DNA from: Candidatus Levyibacteriota bacterium
GTDB taxonomy: Bacteria; Patescibacteriota; Microgenomatia; Levybacterales; UBA12049
Length of the DNA: 6,081 nt
Reading direction: 5' to 3'
Assembly (NCBI GenBank): GCA_003173995.1
Contig: PRDT01000009.1
Coordinates: 1 to 6,081 of the forward strand
Every line of letters begins with the position of its first letter. Positions within the stretch are counted from its first letter, which is position 1. The notes under the pieces were generated by a model that was not told the origin of the DNA, did not search any database, and saw only the letters and a list, made by a program, of their open reading frames with translations. Positions 5,021-6,081 of the stretch are shown here, one piece after another. The position numbers and the translations under genes were made by a program.

Positions 5021-5824
5021 CTATGCGTGGAATGCCTGAGGTTGATGTTGTAATACACGACCTAATACGCCTAATGCATCCTGTGTTTTTACAATTTCGG
5101 GACAAGTTGTACTTTGCCGAAAAGCTGCATATCCTGTATCTAATCCTAATGCACGAGGCGCAGGACGTACTCCTTCATATCCAGCTTGTGGGAAACCAAG
5201 CATTGCTAAGACACGAGGATGGAGACTTTCCGCAGTTGCAGCACCTGGCATACTACTTCCTACCATCTCTATTGCTTGTCTTGAAGTGAGCGCATTATGT
5301 GTCGGCAAGATTACATCCTTCACCTGACTGCCAAGGAGTGCAGCAAGACCAAGACCGACCATCGTAACTCCTTGAAATCTCACTGTTCTTTCAGAAAATG
5401 CAGCTGATCCAGCCACAATTTTTGCTGGAAATGTTGGAGCTTCTCGTATGCTTTGCTCTGGTAATGTATCCAAAACAGCCTGGACAGACGCCTCATCTCC
5501 TTGTCTCATTAGCGATGCCCAGAATGAAGGTGCATTGAGGAATTTCCAAAAGGTAAAAATATATTCATTAAAATTCAACCCTGGTATAGCTTGTGCTGCT
5601 AACTGCTCAGCACGATCCATATTAAAATATTGCTTGAGGATGCCTCTTCTTCTTTGATTTTCATATATTTCTCTATCTAAGGGTTCATCACCCAATACTG
5701 ACTCTTGGATAGCGCTTTCGACTGCAGCTCCCCATCTAGCTGGTGTTGGACCTACATTTATCATCCAAGCTTTCGTTGCATCAACAAACGCTTGGAGCTG
5801 TCCTTCGCCTGTTTCTACTCCCAT
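5021..5824 (-). CDS. Hypothetical protein, 267 residues, probably leaderless
   Basis: I do not recognise this protein. It is largely helical in appearance, with many Ala, Gln and Glu residues. One moderately hydrophobic stretch (FQGVTMVGLGLAALLG, about residues 149-164) could be a single membrane helix or a buried core helix. Aromatic-rich pieces occur at about 87-104 (NEYIFTFWKFLNAPSFWASL). Two or three Pro/Ala-rich turns break the C-terminal third. The start is set at ATG 5824: an extended -10 box (TGC-TAAAAT) ends exactly 7 bases before it, so the in-frame TTG at 5851 lies upstream of the transcription start. There is no Shine-Dalgarno sequence. It lies just downstream of the 5S rRNA and its terminator, on the same strand. 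Confidence 0.8.
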   Translation of the reverse strand: MGVETGEGQLQAFVDATKAWMINVGPTPARWGAAVESAIQESVLGDEPLDREIYENQRRRGILKQYFNMDRAEQLAAQAIPGLNFNEYIFTFWKFLNAPSFWASLMRQGDEASVQAVLDTLPEQSIREAPTFPAKIVAGSAAFSERTVRFQGVTMVGLGLAALLGSQVKDVILPTHNALTSRQAIEMVGSSMPGAATAESLHPRVLAMLGFPQAGYEGVRPAPRALGLDTGYAAFRQSTTCPEIVKTQDALGVLGRVLQHQPQAFHA

Positions 5825-5831
5825 AAAGAAT

Positions 5832-5840
5832 ATTTTAGCA
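5832..5840 (-). promoter_or_regulatory. Extended -10 promoter of the 5824 gene
   Basis: The minus strand reads TGC-TAAAAT followed by seven bases and then ATG, so the first transcribed base should be at or next to the A of the start codon. The -35 region (GAAAAG at 17 bases) is poor. Confidence 0.65.
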
Positions 5841-5875
5841 CAAGCACCCAAGTCCTTTTCTACCTACTTAGCCAC

Positions 5876-5904
5876 AAAAAATCCCCCATTTCTGGAGGAG
5901 GGAA
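5876..5904 (-). terminator. Intrinsic terminator after the 5S rRNA
   Basis: On the minus strand UCCCUC (5898-5903) pairs with GGGGGA (5882-5887) around a 10-base loop and is followed by six U residues. It lies about 25 bases after the 3' end of the 5S rRNA and before the promoter of the 5824 gene. Confidence 0.75.
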
Positions 5905-5929
5905 TAAAAAAAGGTTTTGCCCTTAAGTC

Positions 5930-6044
5930 CCCGGCCATGACCCATTGTCCCAGAACACAAGGAACTAGTATCGTAGGCGCTGAGTTGTTTCACTTCTCTG
6001 TTCGGAATGGGAAGAGGTGGTGCCAACTCGCTCAAATGGCCGAA
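5930..6044 (-). rRNA. rrf: 5S ribosomal RNA
   Basis: The minus strand carries the conserved 5S core CCATTCCGAAC followed by AGAAGTGAAAC, then CAGCGCC and a helix-forming tail. The ends close helix I: CGGCCAU (6036-6042) pairs with AUGGCCG (5932-5938), extended by two U-G pairs. Length is about 115 nt, normal for 5S. 5S rRNA forms part of the central protuberance of the 50S subunit. It is followed by an intrinsic terminator. The 23S gene would be expected beyond base 6081; no 23S sequence is recognisable in the 37 bases visible upstream. Exact ends may be off by a few bases. Confidence 0.93.
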
Positions 6045-6060
6045 AGCTTAAAGACAAAAC

Positions 6061-6081
6061 CAAATTGTTAAATGTGCTTGT
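6061..6081 (-). promoter_or_regulatory. boxA-like sequence upstream of the 5S rRNA
   Basis: The minus strand reads AAGCACATTTAACAATTT. The right half, TTTAACAATTT, is identical to the corresponding part of the E. coli rRNA boxA. The left half differs. The 11-mer AAGCACATTTA (6069-6079) also occurs exactly in leader B at 1452-1462. Confidence 0.35.

Noticed and set aside
838..5824. Alternative genetic code (TGA read as an amino acid), as in some CPR lineages
   Set aside because: All complete genes end in TAA or TAG and contain no in-frame TGA, so the window neither needs nor shows recoding.
5832..5851. TTG start at 5851 for the 267-residue protein
   Set aside because: The extended -10 box lies between this codon and the ATG at 5824, so it is upstream of the transcript start.

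Overview
The window looks like chromosomal DNA of a bacterium of the Patescibacteria/CPR type, possibly a Microgenomates-like lineage. This placement is inferred from a short four-domain ribosomal protein S1 homologue, several small proteins I do not recognise, leaderless or near-leaderless promoters, and tightly packed tail-to-tail genes. It was not tested by phylogeny.

Left part (1-1550, all read leftwards): two tandem transcription units. Each has the same layout: a strong sigma70-type promoter (TTGACT-17-TAAAAT), an intrinsic terminator hairpin starting about 10 to 15 nt after the expected start site, a boxA-like sequence, a leader of about 225-260 nt rich in hairpins, a clear Shine-Dalgarno sequence, and a small multi-pass membrane protein gene with G/C-rich codons. 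The first gene (1-380, cut by the window edge) resembles the Bax inhibitor-1/YccA family; the second (838-1287) is an unrecognised membrane protein. Between the units lies a cluster of perfect inverted repeats (695-824) ending in a U-run. It could be a 3' terminator or a small structured RNA.

Middle and right part (1598-5860): six genes with A/T-richer codons in mixed orientation. One is recognisable, the S1-domain protein (2096-3184, minus). The other five (1614-2093 plus, 3293-3781 plus, 3778-4413 minus, 4481-4966 minus, 5021-5824 minus) have no family I can name. Four of them start within a few bases of the expected transcription start, so they are probably translated from leaderless mRNAs; the fifth has a leader of about 14 nt with no Shine-Dalgarno sequence. 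Promoter positions show that two of these genes start nine codons downstream of the longest possible frame.

Right edge (5876-6081): a 5S rRNA on the minus strand with its closing helix and conserved loop sequences, followed by an intrinsic terminator. The bases just upstream of the 5S share an exact 11-mer with the leader of the second membrane gene, in a boxA-like context. The rest of the rRNA operon, if joined, lies beyond the window.

The main candidate for something undescribed is the repeated promoter-terminator-structured-leader module in front of two G/C-rich membrane genes, set among leaderless A/T-rich genes.
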